From Chaetoceros tenuissimus (lineage: Eukaryota; Bacillariophyta; Thalassiosirophyceae; Chaetocerotales; Chaetocerotaceae): a stretch of 64,000 nucleotides of DNA. Positions 30,566 to 40,509 of this stretch are shown here, one piece after another (the first letter of the stretch is position 1; each line of letters opens with the position of its first letter). A program made the position numbers and the translations under genes. A model generated the notes under the pieces. The model saw only the letters and a program-made list of their open reading frames with translations. It was not told the DNA's origin and ran no database searches. Where the stretch lies: positions 124,001-188,000 of the forward strand of contig BLLK01000020.1 in the NCBI GenBank assembly GCA_021927905.1. Reading direction: 5' to 3'.

Positions 30566-30950
30566 TCATACCTTCCACCAACAGATAAATTTCTTCCTAA
30601 ATGATGCTACATCCTTTTCATCCTTATTCGTATCGTCAAAGAATGCCTTAGATGCAGCTCTCAACTCGTCTACTGTAAACATTTGCGATCTACAATCTGG
30701 ACAGGTCAAATTAGAAGATTGTGAAAGGAACCACTCCATGATGCATTCTTTATGGAAGCTATGGGAACAATTAGGAGCACAAAGTACATCGCTAGCTTCA
30801 AGAGCTTTGCCATCTGAAACTAGTACAAATTGAAATTGAAATGATGAGGCATAAAGACGATTTAAAGATATGCAACATTCCTGTGGCTTCTAAACATACT
30901 TACCAAATGATTCGAGACAAATGGAACAAACATCCTCTTCATGTAATTCC
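30170..30950. repeat. Segmental duplication, copy 2 (partner 26378-27160)
   Basis: Near-identical to copy 1 through the 3' flank, exon 2 and intron of the RING gene. Similarity to RING gene 2 stops shortly inside exon 1, and from about 31063 the text follows RING gene 3. Confidence 0.8.
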
Positions 30951-31780
30951 TTGCCCGAGTCTTCTGCTGCGATCGAAGATCTCGTAGAGACTGTATTGAT
31001 AGATAGGTCATAACTTTCATTGGTACATACTTCATCGTTTTTGATGCCTTCAACAGATGTCATTGAACTCAAGCTCAAGCTCTCCTCGTCAGCATCCTCA
31101 TCACCTACCTCCTTTTTCTGGATTGATTCAGTATCGCCTAGGTCCGAAGGGAAATCTGTGTTTTTATCGTCTTCCTCTTTTTGTTGCTTCTTGAAGATAT
31201 ATTCCAGCACAGATCGTTTCTCCTCCTCACTCATGTTTTTCATTACTTCCTTACGTTCTGTAACCTCGGGCAAACGATCTTGAGGAATACCGATAATGTA
31301 TCTTAGACCTACACAAACCATGATCATGAATACCAATACACCTACACAGACAAGAAAAACGATGTTATTGTAGTATTTGGAAGAGGAGGTACGCTGGGAA
31401 GGTCTAGATCCTCGTTGTAGCTGTCTCTGATATAGAGCAAGTCTTACTCGTCGAGCATCTTTGGTGTGTTCTTGAATATAATTGTGATCTCCTCGAACTT
31501 GCTGCTTATGTGTGAGGCATCTCGGATAGCATGCTTTTTGTAGCTGAAGGTTTGCGTTTTCAGAAGAAGAAGATTTAGTAAAAATGTAGCTTTGAAGTGA
31601 GCTACTGGGGTTAGGTCTTTTTACGAATGTATCTTTGTAGGAATATTTCTGGTTGTATTCTTTATCCTGCATAAAGGCTACTGGCACCAGTGCTTCTCCG
31701 TATGTTGAATTGAAACAGAAGGAGGTGAGGAAATACAGTGATGATAGTGAGGTACCTGGTTTCATTTTGTTCAGTTTCAA
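30566..31780 (-). CDS. Membrane RING-H2 protein 4 (mosaic copy)
   Basis: Exon 1 is 31780-30904 and exon 2 is 30813-30566, with a 90-bp intron; the joined frame gives 374 residues. Exon 1 is almost the same as member 3: signal peptide, CYPRCL, LYQRQLQRGSRPS, TM VFLVCVGVLVFMIMVCVGLRYII and GIPQDRLPEV. The intron, exon 2 and 3' flank are almost the same as member 2: DGKALEASDVLCAPNCSHSFHKEC, CPDC and tail FICWWKV. The stretch between (about 30950-31060), encoding the linker, matches neither well. This is the longest and most complete member. Function as an E3 ligase rests on the RING-H2 ligands. Confidence 0.78.
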
Positions 31781-32374
31781 TTGAATTGTTGTGATATTTC
31801 TATATACAGGTACAAGGTCTATCCACTATGCGGTTGCAGATGGTAGATCCATTTTGCTACGGCACGGTATCCTTGTATTGAAACGATTGGTCAGAAGACA
31901 TTTCGACACATTTAGACCATAAACGACCATTTACCACGTTCTGCGTTTCTGAGATAAGTGCGACTTATCAGAAAGGGTTGCAACTCGATGGAAGATCCAT
32001 TTTGGTTGATCATGCCGTCGTCCAATCAGAAGGCAGAAGACATTCCAAAGAAAGCTAAAACTCTCATGTGAAAGACATTTTCAAGATAAAATTAACTGTA
32101 ACTGTAACTGTAACTGTAACTGTAACTGCAATCTTACTACTTTCTAATAAAATGCAAATATTGATTTCGATCCAATTACTTGTTGATGTTCATCATAAGT
32201 ATGCATAACATACAATTTAGTTTTGGGAGGCGGTCGGATAAAGAGTTGACGTGGGAAGAGATTCGATTCATGCCAATTCCCTTTTTTTATTCACTAACAT
32301 TTTTAAAAATTGTTGCATGTGGTGCATATCAAAAATTTTCTTTGAAAACTATAGTATTTACAACTCAAAAATGA
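31781..32374. other. Spacer upstream of RING gene 4
   Basis: Contains sequence shared with the region upstream of RING gene 3 (gaagatccattttggttgat at about 31990) and a short microsatellite. No gene is seen. Confidence 0.5.
32094..32128. repeat. Hexanucleotide microsatellite (AACTGT)n
   Basis: About six copies of aactgt lie in a row in the spacer upstream of RING gene 4. Confidence 0.8.
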
Positions 32375-35300
32375 TTATGACGATCTCTGTCTTCCGCCTC
32401 TTCCATTGCTTGCCGATCTTTCTTTCTTCTTTTTGAACTCCTCCTCTTTCTTTTGCTGTGCAAGAATGATTTGCTCGACAATGCTATTGTCTACTTGTCG
32501 CTTTTTGCGAGGATTTGATTTACTCCTTTCCTTAGTTGAAGTGCCAGATTCACGACTCTTCCTTTGATTATCTACATCTTTACCATGAGAGTTATTTTTC
32601 TTCTTTGGCTTTGTAGGAGGAACAAGATCCTTGGAAACCTTAGGCCTTGTATCTACTTTTTCATCTTCTTTCCTTTTGTTCTTATTTCTTCGTTTTGACT
32701 TTTGTCTCTCCACCATTGAATTGTCAAACATATCTTTCTCCTTCGGGCGTCTTTTAGACTTTGTATTATCAGATCCACTCACTTCTCTGCTCTCCTCTTT
32801 CTTCATTCTACTACTTGAACGCTGTTGCTCTCTTTTCTTTTCGAGAATGTTGGAAGAAGAGCTTGTGCGATCTGTATCTTCTTTTCTTACGTCTTTCTTC
32901 ATTCTACTATTTGACCGTTTCGAATCAGAAGTAGCTTTGGAATCTCTTTTCTTTTCTGTGTTTGAAGAAGGAGCAAACTTGGTTACTTTTTTACTACTTT
33001 CCTCTTTCTTCATTCTACTACTTGACCGCTTCGAAGGAGAAGATTCTTGCTTTTCTCTATTCGTTTCACTAGCAGCCTTGGAAGCTTGTCTACTTTCCTC
33101 TTTCTTCATTCTACTACTTGACCGCTTCGAAGGAGAAGATTCTTTCTTGTCTTGTGCCTTTGCACTCGAAGAAAATGCAGACTTGGACGCTTCTTTTCTA
33201 CTTTCCTCTTTCTTCGTTCTACTACTTGAACGCTTAGATTGAGGAGATTCTTTCTTTTCTTGTACTCTTCTATCACCATCATCGTTAGCTCTTCTCTTCA
33301 ATGGACCAGTATCTTCTCTTCCCATAAATCTTCCATGTCTACCAGACTTTGATATTTCTAGTTTCTCACGACTTCTTTTATCTTTGGATGAATTAGGAGT
33401 ACGTTCGGTATTTTTCATCTTCTCCTTTTGTAATTGCCTCTTCAGTTGTTCCATCTCATCCAAAGATTCTCTAGCACTCTTTTGTTCGACAGCTTTGGAA
33501 GGTCTTGCTCCTGAAGTTTTGGAAGGTTTAAAATTACCATTGCTCTTTGCACTTTCTTCTTTCATTTTTTTCTTGCTAGAAGTCTTGGATCTTCCCTTTT
33601 GGAGCTCGTCTGAATGTACATCTGACTTTGACTTGATATGACGAGAATTTCCATCAAGTAAACTCTTTTTGGAAGACTTTACAGACTCGGGAGGCATACG
33701 TTGAGACTTCATTCTCACAACTTCTAGAGCTTCTTCACTGTATTCACTCTCCTCAGCATCAATAGAATAGACATTTACAACATCATTACCAATGTGCAGT
33801 TCTTGAGGAATGCTCTCACGACGTGGACTGGCACTCTTTCGAGATGATTTATACTTCTCCTTCATGGAATGCATTAAGGATTTTGATTTATCATTCGTTT
33901 TGTGTTCTTCAGTTACTCGTTCACGTTGGGGAGTAGCATTCTTTCGAGAAGACCTATGCTTCTCTTCCATGGCATGTGGAGCTTTGCTAGACTCCTTTGG
34001 CACTTGTTCCCGTCTAGGACTTGCACTATGCCTGGAAGATCTGTTGTTAGTTGACATACTAGGTTGATCTCCTCTTCTTTCTCTATGAGAGTTTGCATGC
34101 CTAGAAGAAGGAATAGAGAATTGATCCGGTACAGTCTTTTCCTTCCTCTTATTACGAGGAACTATAGCATTTCCAGAGTCATCCTCAACAGTACTTGCAT
34201 CAATCGACATGACTTCAATCGCTTCTTGACTGTATTGACTTTCATCCGCATCAATGGAAAAGACTCCCACAACCTCTTGTCCAAATTGAAATTGTTCATG
34301 CTGTCGCCCTTGTTGAAACTTTTGATACTTATCATGTTGCTTCCTTCTATCAGCCTTTTGCTGCTGTTTCTTCCATTCTTTTTGCGCACGACGCATTTCC
34401 TCAATTTCACTCAAGTGCAAAGAACCATCCATTGGAACAGGTGTCCCATACGAATCAATATCCTTTTCATAATCTACAGAATCTCTTCTTCTCTTGATGA
34501 ATATAGCTGCCAATGCAATGACAATAAAGCCCGAACAACCAGCTACAATCCCTACAATCATCGTTTTATTGGACTTTTTCATAATTCCAGGAGCCGTTGC
34601 ACCATTGAAACTTTTGGACTCAATCACTCCACATATTCTTTCAGGATTTCCAAGTACTTCATGTCCATCCACTTTGTAATTCATAACTATACATTGTTGT
34701 TTATTGCCATTGTATTGAAAGGATTGACAGGAGGATGAAGCACTGCAACGTGTTTGACATGTTTCTACAGAATCAATGTTTTTATATTTGGTAGCTTGAT
34801 TCCAATCAATGTCTCCTTTGCATTTTGATTCTTGATATAACATATATTCACGAACATAGGTAGGTTGCGTAGATGGTTGTGTAGATTCAATATAAGATGG
34901 ACGAAGGGATGGGGTTTTAGTTGGTGTAGCAGTAGCTATTGTTGGTTTGAAACTTGGGGTATTAGTTGCTTTTGTTGGCTTGAAACTTGGGGAAACTGAT
35001 GGCGATTTTGACGGTGACTTGGAAGGGCTCATTGTCGGGGTTCGAGAAGGGCTTGGGGATGGTAAATTCGTAGGTGAAGCGGATGGTACCATTTGTTCCA
35101 ATTTCTCCACACGTTCAATGAATTCATAGGTGATTTCAAAATCAATGGGTTTGTCATCAATCATGGCATGTTGTGCTTCATGTTTAGCTCCTTTGATGAC
35201 ATAATGTTGCATATGAATACCATGTGGACAACCTTGATCATAATCATATCGAATGGCATATCTGTCACCTTTATCCGAGGAATGTGTCGAAGTGACATAA

Positions 35301-36103
35301 CTTCCATCACAACCATTGTGCGTAGCCCAAGTATCCATACTTTCCAAAGCATCCATGAGTTCAAATTCTCCTCTAAAATTTTGATAATATGGATATGTAT
35401 CCGTTTGAATATTGAATAAAGCAGTATATCCTCCATGATACGGTATATCTCGATCATCTTCTCCCATGATACTCAATACAGACACAGGCCAAGTGCCTCT
35501 AGCTTGAGAGGGTTGATTCCAATTGTATTCACCAGGAAACGATCGTTCAGGTATTCTCAATAATTGAAACACCTTGGAAACAATTCCTTTGATTGGTAAA
35601 TGTGGTCCAGCATTCGATGCCAATTTATGAGCCATACTTCCTCCATTCGAAGTTCCAACAATGTAAATATTTCCCAAAGCTCCTCTGTCTCTAATATATT
35701 CAATCAAGGCTATAAAAAATCGTGACTCATTGGGATCTTGACTGCAATTATAGTCATTATAAGAACATTGATTCCAAGATTTCGGCCAAGTATTCCAACC
35801 TTTTTCTCCCTGTGGATAAATTCCAATATAATTTGCAGCATGGACATCAGTTGAATGTTTGTAATTGTCATTGTGATTCAAGGCTCCATGAAGAAAGAAA
35901 ACGATTGGACAATTGGAGATTCCTGCACAGGCTGCAGGGACATCGAGTTCGACTTCACAGTCATCTCGTGGTGTTCCGTTGCAGAATTGTGGAGTGAGAT
36001 TCTGTGGACTTCCTTCCGGATTGGAAGTTAGATTGGTGGCTTGAATGAAATGAAGAAGAGACAGCCATGAGAGAATGTGTAGATAGGCTTTTATTCGAGT
36101 CAT
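32375..36103 (-). CDS. Secreted PHB-depolymerase/feruloyl-esterase-like domain fused to a membrane anchor and long basic tail
   Basis: The protein has 1242 residues in one exon. Signal peptide at about 1-22. An alpha/beta-hydrolase of the LpqC/PHB-depolymerase type spans about 40-335: FFLHGALNHNDN (oxyanion strand), nucleophile Ser152 in GTSNGG, a likely Asp217 or Asp219 in GEDDRDIP, and His308 in GAKHEAQ. P/S/T-rich spacer (about 341-415, SPSKSPSKSPS), then a cysteine-rich PAN/apple-like module (about 425-493) and TM (about 514-536). The cytosolic tail is about 700 residues, very basic and serine-rich. It has two SIDA-E/D-S-x-YS-EA motifs (about 615-640 and 785-805) and about five repeats of a roughly 38-residue unit around KRSSSRMKKEESR. 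An extracellular ester-cleaving or binding head with a long phosphorylatable-looking tail suggests a surface sensor; that is inference. Confidence 0.7.
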   Translation of the reverse strand: MTRIKAYLHILSWLSLLHFIQATNLTSNPEGSPQNLTPQFCNGTPRDDCEVELDVPAACAGISNCPIVFFLHGALNHNDNYKHSTDVHAANYIGIYPQGEKGWNTWPKSWNQCSYNDYNCSQDPNESRFFIALIEYIRDRGALGNIYIVGTSNGGSMAHKLASNAGPHLPIKGIVSKVFQLLRIPERSFPGEYNWNQPSQARGTWPVSVLSIMGEDDRDIPYHGGYTALFNIQTDTYPYYQNFRGEFELMDALESMDTWATHNGCDGSYVTSTHSSDKGDRYAIRYDYDQGCPHGIHMQHYVIKGAKHEAQHAMIDDKPIDFEITYEFIERVEKLEQMVPSASPTNLPSPSPSRTPTMSPSKSPSKSPSVSPSFKPTKATNTPSFKPTIATATPTKTPSLRPSYIESTQPSTQPTYVREYMLYQESKCKGDIDWNQATKYKNIDSVETCQTRCSASSSCQSFQYNGNKQQCIVMNYKVDGHEVLGNPERICGVIESKSFNGATAPGIMKKSNKTMIVGIVAGCSGFIVIALAAIFIKRRRDSVDYEKDIDSYGTPVPMDGSLHLSEIEEMRRAQKEWKKQQQKADRRKQHDKYQKFQQGRQHEQFQFGQEVVGVFSIDADESQYSQEAIEVMSIDASTVEDDSGNAIVPRNKRKEKTVPDQFSIPSSRHANSHRERRGDQPSMSTNNRSSRHSASPRREQVPKESSKAPHAMEEKHRSSRKNATPQRERVTEEHKTNDKSKSLMHSMKEKYKSSRKSASPRRESIPQELHIGNDVVNVYSIDAEESEYSEEALEVVRMKSQRMPPESVKSSKKSLLDGNSRHIKSKSDVHSDELQKGRSKTSSKKKMKEESAKSNGNFKPSKTSGARPSKAVEQKSARESLDEMEQLKRQLQKEKMKNTERTPNSSKDKRSREKLEISKSGRHGRFMGREDTGPLKRRANDDGDRRVQEKKESPQSKRSSSRTKKEESRKEASKSAFSSSAKAQDKKESSPSKRSSSRMKKEESRQASKAASETNREKQESSPSKRSSSRMKKEESSKKVTKFAPSSNTEKKRDSKATSDSKRSNSRMKKDVRKEDTDRTSSSSNILEKKREQQRSSSRMKKEESREVSGSDNTKSKRRPKEKDMFDNSMVERQKSKRRNKNKRKEDEKVDTRPKVSKDLVPPTKPKKKNNSHGKDVDNQRKSRESGTSTKERSKSNPRKKRQVDNSIVEQIILAQQKKEEEFKKKKERSASNGRGGRQRSS

Positions 36104-36563
36104 TTCCTAATTCATTTAAAGAAATAATGAGATGGCTGTCTAGATGAAATATAGACTAGCAATTCCCAACTATGGTGAAAGTATATGGAGAACAAAGGAG
36201 TTCTTGTAGCGACCGTTCAATGATTTTATTTTGAGAAAATAGATCAAGAAAAAAGTAAAAGATGTATCAGAGCTGTTTCTGGCGATTAGTCGTGTATGAA
36301 TTTAGAGCTATTTAGCTCATTATTTCTTGAAATTGAGCAAATTTAGCTAAATTCACGATGTCAACTAGCGTTGGAAAAGACTTTTTTGTAAAGATACATG
36401 ACATCATCTACATGTCATTTGGATAGTCATTGGGCATGAGGGAGAGGTGGAAAGAAGGCAAAGGAATCTACTCGGTAAATTACTAGCTAAATTCATGAGT
36501 TTGATAGGAGAAATAAAATTTATCTTGCCATAAACACTTATAAAAAGAGCACTAATAGAAACA
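36104..36563. other. Divergent spacer with a foldback sequence
   Basis: Shared promoter region of the esterase-like gene (minus) and the TenA-like gene (plus). An imperfect hairpin (about 36298-36354, arms gaatttag...gctca / tgagc...ctaaattc) is present. A TATA-like tataaaaag occurs at about 36539, just before the TenA-like start. Confidence 0.5.
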
Positions 36564-37298
36564 ATGGAAATCATTCAAAAACTACGAAATGAACAATTCA
36601 ACATTGAAACGACGCAAAAACTAACATCACATCCCTATCTTGTAGCTGCTAAAAATGGATCACTCACCATGGCTCAAAGAAGAGCATTTGTACAACAACA
36701 ATATCATATACAATTATCAGATGCAAAATCATTTGCAGTTCTTGCTGGTCATTTAGAGTTCAATCCAAAGAAATTGACAGATGCAACTGTACCAAATGAA
36801 ATAGTAAATGATACTTCTTTGTCTGTTCCAAATTTATATCAATTTTTATTAGGTGGTGAAATATACGCTTCTGAATTGTTATTGAAATGTGCATCAGTTT
36901 TAAATCAAACAGAAGATGATTTATGTAAGAGTCCAATGAATGCCAAAGCACAGGGATATCCATCGTATTGGGCTAGACTTGCTTTATCTAAAAGTAAGGC
37001 TGCGGGAGCAGCTGCATGTGCAGTTAATTTTCAAGCGTGGGGTCACATGTGTCATTTGTTGCATGAAGCTCTTTTGAATAATAAAGTATATGGATACAAG
37101 AATGATAATGATGATGTTGATACGGTGGAAGGACTGGAATTCATAAAATTCTTTGCCACTCCTATTGAGAATCTAGATGAAATGGCTGCGGATATCATTG
37201 AGAAGGAGAATGTATCTTATGATGAACTGGTACCACATGTTCGTATGTTGCAAGAATATGAAGTTCTTTTCTGGGATGCATGCTATGAAGCAAAATAA
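36564..37298 (+). CDS. TenA/THI-4 family protein (thiaminase II-like fold)
   Basis: The protein has 244 residues, the usual length of the family. All-helical heme-oxygenase-like fold features: N-terminal HPYLVAAKNGSLTMAQRRAFVQQQY, a middle cysteine-bearing helix (AAACAVNFQAWGHMCHLLHEAL, about 152-173), and the C-terminal EYEVLFWDACYEA that parallels the conserved EYxFWDxA end of TenA proteins. TenA enzymes recover thiamine breakdown products (aminopyrimidine hydrolysis). Some eukaryotic members act in other pathways, so the substrate is uncertain. There is no targeting peptide, so it is probably cytosolic, and no intron. A 30-bp AT-rich leader with TATA-like text sits right before it. Confidence 0.65.
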   Translation: MEIIQKLRNEQFNIETTQKLTSHPYLVAAKNGSLTMAQRRAFVQQQYHIQLSDAKSFAVLAGHLEFNPKKLTDATVPNEIVNDTSLSVPNLYQFLLGGEIYASELLLKCASVLNQTEDDLCKSPMNAKAQGYPSYWARLALSKSKAAGAAACAVNFQAWGHMCHLLHEALLNNKVYGYKNDNDDVDTVEGLEFIKFFATPIENLDEMAADIIEKENVSYDELVPHVRMLQEYEVLFWDACYEAK

Positions 37299-37525
37299 AT
37301 AAGAATCTAATTCTTTATTCGGAGGTCTTTTTTATTCTGTTAACGCTACAACTTTTCATATTGCTCTTTTTGTTATGATTTGTATGTCATATTCAACACT
37401 CTTTTTCAATAAAAAAGAACCGCCTCCATTTACTTGAATGAATTCAATAATTCTCTAGAGCTATTCCATGCATTCTTTTCGTAAAATCATTTATTTTCCA
37501 GTCACGCACTTGCTTCTTTCACAAT

Positions 37526-38197
37526 TTAAAACAAACCAAGAAACTTTCCCTTCTTCAATTTCTGTTCATCTCTCTGAAGCTCTGCCAACAATTCATCCTT
37601 TTGAGCTTGAGCCCTCTGTCTCGCTTCTTCCGCAGCAGCCTTTGCTTTACTAACATTTCCGCCCTTTCGTTTCGTATCACCCGTAGACTCAACGACAAGC
37701 TTGACGGTAGGTCCCGCTCTTATTCTAATCGCTGCCAAGACTCTGGTCAATCCTGCTCCACGACAGGACCACATTTGATCTCCAAAGGTTGCACTGCACA
37801 TAGTGACAATGTCTCCTTCTTGGACTAATCCTGATCTTGCTGCGTTTCCTTTTGGAGCGACGGTTTCGACGTAGACGTTTCCTGTTGCCTTGTCTTCTTC
37901 GAGTACAAGTCCAAGTGGGCGCTTGAGTTCTGTTTTGTAGAGTAGAGTGATGTTAGCTTTACAAAAATAGAATTATATATACAAGTAATACTTCTTTTAC
38001 GTACCGACGATACGATCGTCTGCATCTGCAAAACGTTGCTGACGAGAGTATCGAGTCAAATCATCATCTTTGACCATGTCAAGAGCAGTCACTGCATTCT
38101 CCTTTGCTGCTACTGCGAAAGAAGGAGTTGATACCGGTGCAAATGCATTTGCAGAGGAAAGGAGAGCTGATGCTAGAATGAGGCTTGTAGTCTTCAT
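37526..38197 (-). CDS. Plastid-targeted PDZ-domain protein
   Basis: Exon 1 is 38197-38005 and exon 2 is 37929-37526, with a 75-bp intron (GTACGT...ACAG); 198 residues. The presequence is a diatom bipartite plastid signal: hydrophobic TTSLILASALLSS, then NAFAPVS with F at +1, then a transit-like region. The mature part has RPLGLVLEEDK, NVYVETVAPKGNAARSGL, VQEGDIVTMCSA and VLAAIRIRAGPTVKLVVES. This is the strand/helix pattern of a PDZ domain, with a GLVL carboxylate-binding loop. It ends in a charged coiled coil (AKAAAEEARQRAQAQKDELL). There is no protease domain, so it may be an adaptor in the plastid. Similar small PDZ plastid proteins occur in algae; the partner is unknown. Confidence 0.7.
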
Positions 38198-38797
38198 GAT
38201 GGTTCTTTATATGTTTGTATTCTATCTAAAAAGAATTAGGAATTGCATTAGATCATCACTGCAACAAGATGTGTTGGTTCTTGATGCGTTTTTTGCGAAT
38301 ACGTGTCACAGACATGAAGTGGATCTTGAATAATAGGTTATTGAAACTGATGGAAATGCTTCCGGGTGCTGAGGTTTTTTTGGAGATTTCTTATTTCCGG
38401 GAGAGAAAAAACAAATGTTTAGAAATTTCAAAAATCGGTCTGTTTATAACTTATTATGTAACCGTCACTTTTTATTTCTAAATGAAAATGGAAAAAAATA
38501 TTTCTTCTAGACTACTAAGTAGTACATAATGTGAAAATGTGTAATGTGTAATGTGCAATTTGTTGCTCGTTGCTCGTTGCTGTTTTCCTCACAATAGAGG
38601 CCGACTGAAAGAATCGGATCCTATTCAAATCTTCTCAATTTAACGACTTTTCCAACCGCCATAAAACTAAAACAGCTTTCCCGTAACCTGAAGAAGCTGC
38701 TATCTATTTACAGCCATTCATCACAGAATTTCAAATTTCAGCTAATAGAATAATGCAAGCTAGCAAGTAATAAATAGGGTTGCAATAGTAGCTTTAC
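38198..38797. other. Divergent spacer
   Basis: Spacer between the PDZ gene and the LRR gene. It has two small tandem runs (gtgtaat at about 38538-38553 and cgttgct at about 38566-38582). No gene is seen. Confidence 0.5.
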
Positions 38798-39733
38798 ATG
38801 AGAGTAGCAACTGTAGATGGTCTGTTGACCCTCTTTTACAATAACTCAACAGAGGCTTGGATCAAAGACTCCAAACAAGAATGGGATGCAGCAGCTAAAA
38901 CAGATAGATCTTCTAGAGCAGGACGAGATGACAATCAAGATTTTGAATCATTCAACGTTTCAGAATCATGCAAGAAATGGAAACGAGATTGTGATCGATG
39001 GGAGCAGATTATAATTGTAGAAGGAGTCACCGTGATTCCAAAGTGGATCTTTTCCAATCATGATTCAATCATTACAATTGAGGAACGTGCATTTTTCAAT
39101 TGCAAGAATCTAGTATATGTCAAGTTATCCATCAACATACGATTTATTCGAAAGAGTGCATTTCATTCTTGTAATTTATCAAGTATATTCATTCCTCCGA
39201 GATGTCGTGAAATTGGTGATTCAAATGAAGAATGCAATCTTGCACAGACTTTTGCAAATAACAAAAATTTGAGAATAGTGCATATTCCACAGCATGTCAT
39301 ATGTGGTGCAGAAATCATCCATGATACGGATCTCATTGAATATTATCCTAAAAGATTACTGGGAGAATTTGAAGAAGAATATCCTCAAGATTCTGATTCT
39401 GACTATGATGAAGTCTACATGGAACAATTGGCAGAATATGAGGCCAAAGAAGCTCGACAGAATCAAGATATTCATAATTGGATCAAACACATGAATGCTG
39501 GAGAGGAATTTAATCTTCATAGAGCATGTAGTTCCTATCAACCTCTTTTGGAAGTCATTTATGGTATTGTTGAGAATAAAAAGAAATCACTTGTAAGAGC
39601 TTTTACTGATGAATGGACCGCTTTGAATGAGATTGAAGTTACGCCTTCTGAATACTTGAAGGCAAATCCGTTTGCATGCAGTGAATTGGAATTTCTTCGA
39701 TATTATATAAAGAAGAAAATGGATGAACCCTAA
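38798..39733 (+). CDS. BspA-type (LRR_5) leucine-rich-repeat protein, diatom family
   Basis: The protein has 311 residues, one exon. It begins MRVATVDGLLTLFYNNSTEAW, a start I associate with a large diatom family. The repeat section (about residues 70-180) has VEGVTVIPKWIF, ITIEERAFFNCKNLVYVKL, IRFIRKSAFHSCNLSSIFIP and NNKNLRIVHIP, the BspA-like LRR with I-x-x-xAF-x-C-x-L spacing. After an acidic linker comes the family's conserved tail: EEFNLHRACSSYQPLLEVIY and VTPSEYLKANPFACSELEFLRYYI. It has no signal peptide or membrane segment. Function is unknown; the LRR face implies protein binding. Such genes are abundant in Chaetoceros (from memory). Confidence 0.75.
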   Translation: MRVATVDGLLTLFYNNSTEAWIKDSKQEWDAAAKTDRSSRAGRDDNQDFESFNVSESCKKWKRDCDRWEQIIIVEGVTVIPKWIFSNHDSIITIEERAFFNCKNLVYVKLSINIRFIRKSAFHSCNLSSIFIPPRCREIGDSNEECNLAQTFANNKNLRIVHIPQHVICGAEIIHDTDLIEYYPKRLLGEFEEEYPQDSDSDYDEVYMEQLAEYEAKEARQNQDIHNWIKHMNAGEEFNLHRACSSYQPLLEVIYGIVENKKKSLVRAFTDEWTALNEIEVTPSEYLKANPFACSELEFLRYYIKKKMDEP

Positions 39734-39897
39734 CATAATTTTCTAGTAGATTGCCTAGTAAAGCTTTGATCTCTACGTACTTTGTACTGTAATAAGTTTC
39801 GATTTTATTTTCAAATTTGAAATGTGACGCATGATTGGAAAGAAAGCTTTTCTTCTTACCATTGACACACAAAATATTCACTTCACAATCTTTCATC

Positions 39898-40473
39898 ATG
39901 TCTAGCAGAGGTCTATTTCGAGTTGTAAGCTTTGAGGAGCTATCTGAAATATCTAATGATGGTTGTGAAATGAATATGGAAATAGGTAAAACTACAAGGC
40001 TCTCTATTATGAACATGAAAGAGGAAGTCGAACAAATCATTCAAACGACTGAACTCAACATCAAAACTGCCAAGGAAGAATTTCGTCAGCTTGAACTGGC
40101 TATCGATAGTATAGATGGCAACTATGAATGTATGACAAAAATTGGTAGTGATTGTAAAGGACAGCTGGCAATTCTAGATAAAAGGAGAATCGATGTAATT
40201 GATATATCGAATCGAATCAAAGAGATGAAGCAATCTGTAGAGATGATAATTTCAAGTTACAAAGACGCAGCACAGACTAAGTGCAGGGATAGGAAATTTG
40301 CTATAATGGAGCATCAATTGAAGTTTTTAAGAAAAGCGATTGCCCTTAATAACCAACGATTGAAACTTTGTGATCTTAGGGAAAATATCAATCGTCTGCG
40401 CTCGATAGGGCTAGATCTTCATTCTAAATATCTTGACATGATGTCGGAATATCTTGACATGATGTCGGCTTGA
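39898..40473 (+). CDS. Small coiled-coil protein of unknown function
   Basis: I chose the ATG at 39898 (tcatcATGtct), giving 191 residues; an earlier in-frame ATG at 39835 would add 21 hydrophobic residues and is less likely. The chain is mostly helical with heptad-like spacing (MKEEVEQIIQTTELNIK, EMKQSVEMIISSYKDA, LRENINRLRSIGL). No known domain is visible. A perfect 21-bp in-frame tandem duplication at the end (40429-40470) gives YLDMMSE followed by YLDMMSA. It lies 36 bp from the end of the converging gene at 40510. Confidence 0.55.
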   Translation: MSSRGLFRVVSFEELSEISNDGCEMNMEIGKTTRLSIMNMKEEVEQIIQTTELNIKTAKEEFRQLELAIDSIDGNYECMTKIGSDCKGQLAILDKRRIDVIDISNRIKEMKQSVEMIISSYKDAAQTKCRDRKFAIMEHQLKFLRKAIALNNQRLKLCDLRENINRLRSIGLDLHSKYLDMMSEYLDMMSA

Positions 40474-40509
40474 AAGCTATAAACACGACAGTCTAATTTC
40501 AACTTAGCA

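Noticed and set aside
28903-31283. Serine-rich + strand frames opposite the RING genes
   Set aside because: Antisense shadows of the acidic linkers, repeated because the genes are duplicated.
32631-33242. + strand frame of about 200 codons rich in S, L and F
   Set aside because: Antisense to the repeated basic tail of the esterase-like protein; its repeats mirror that tail.
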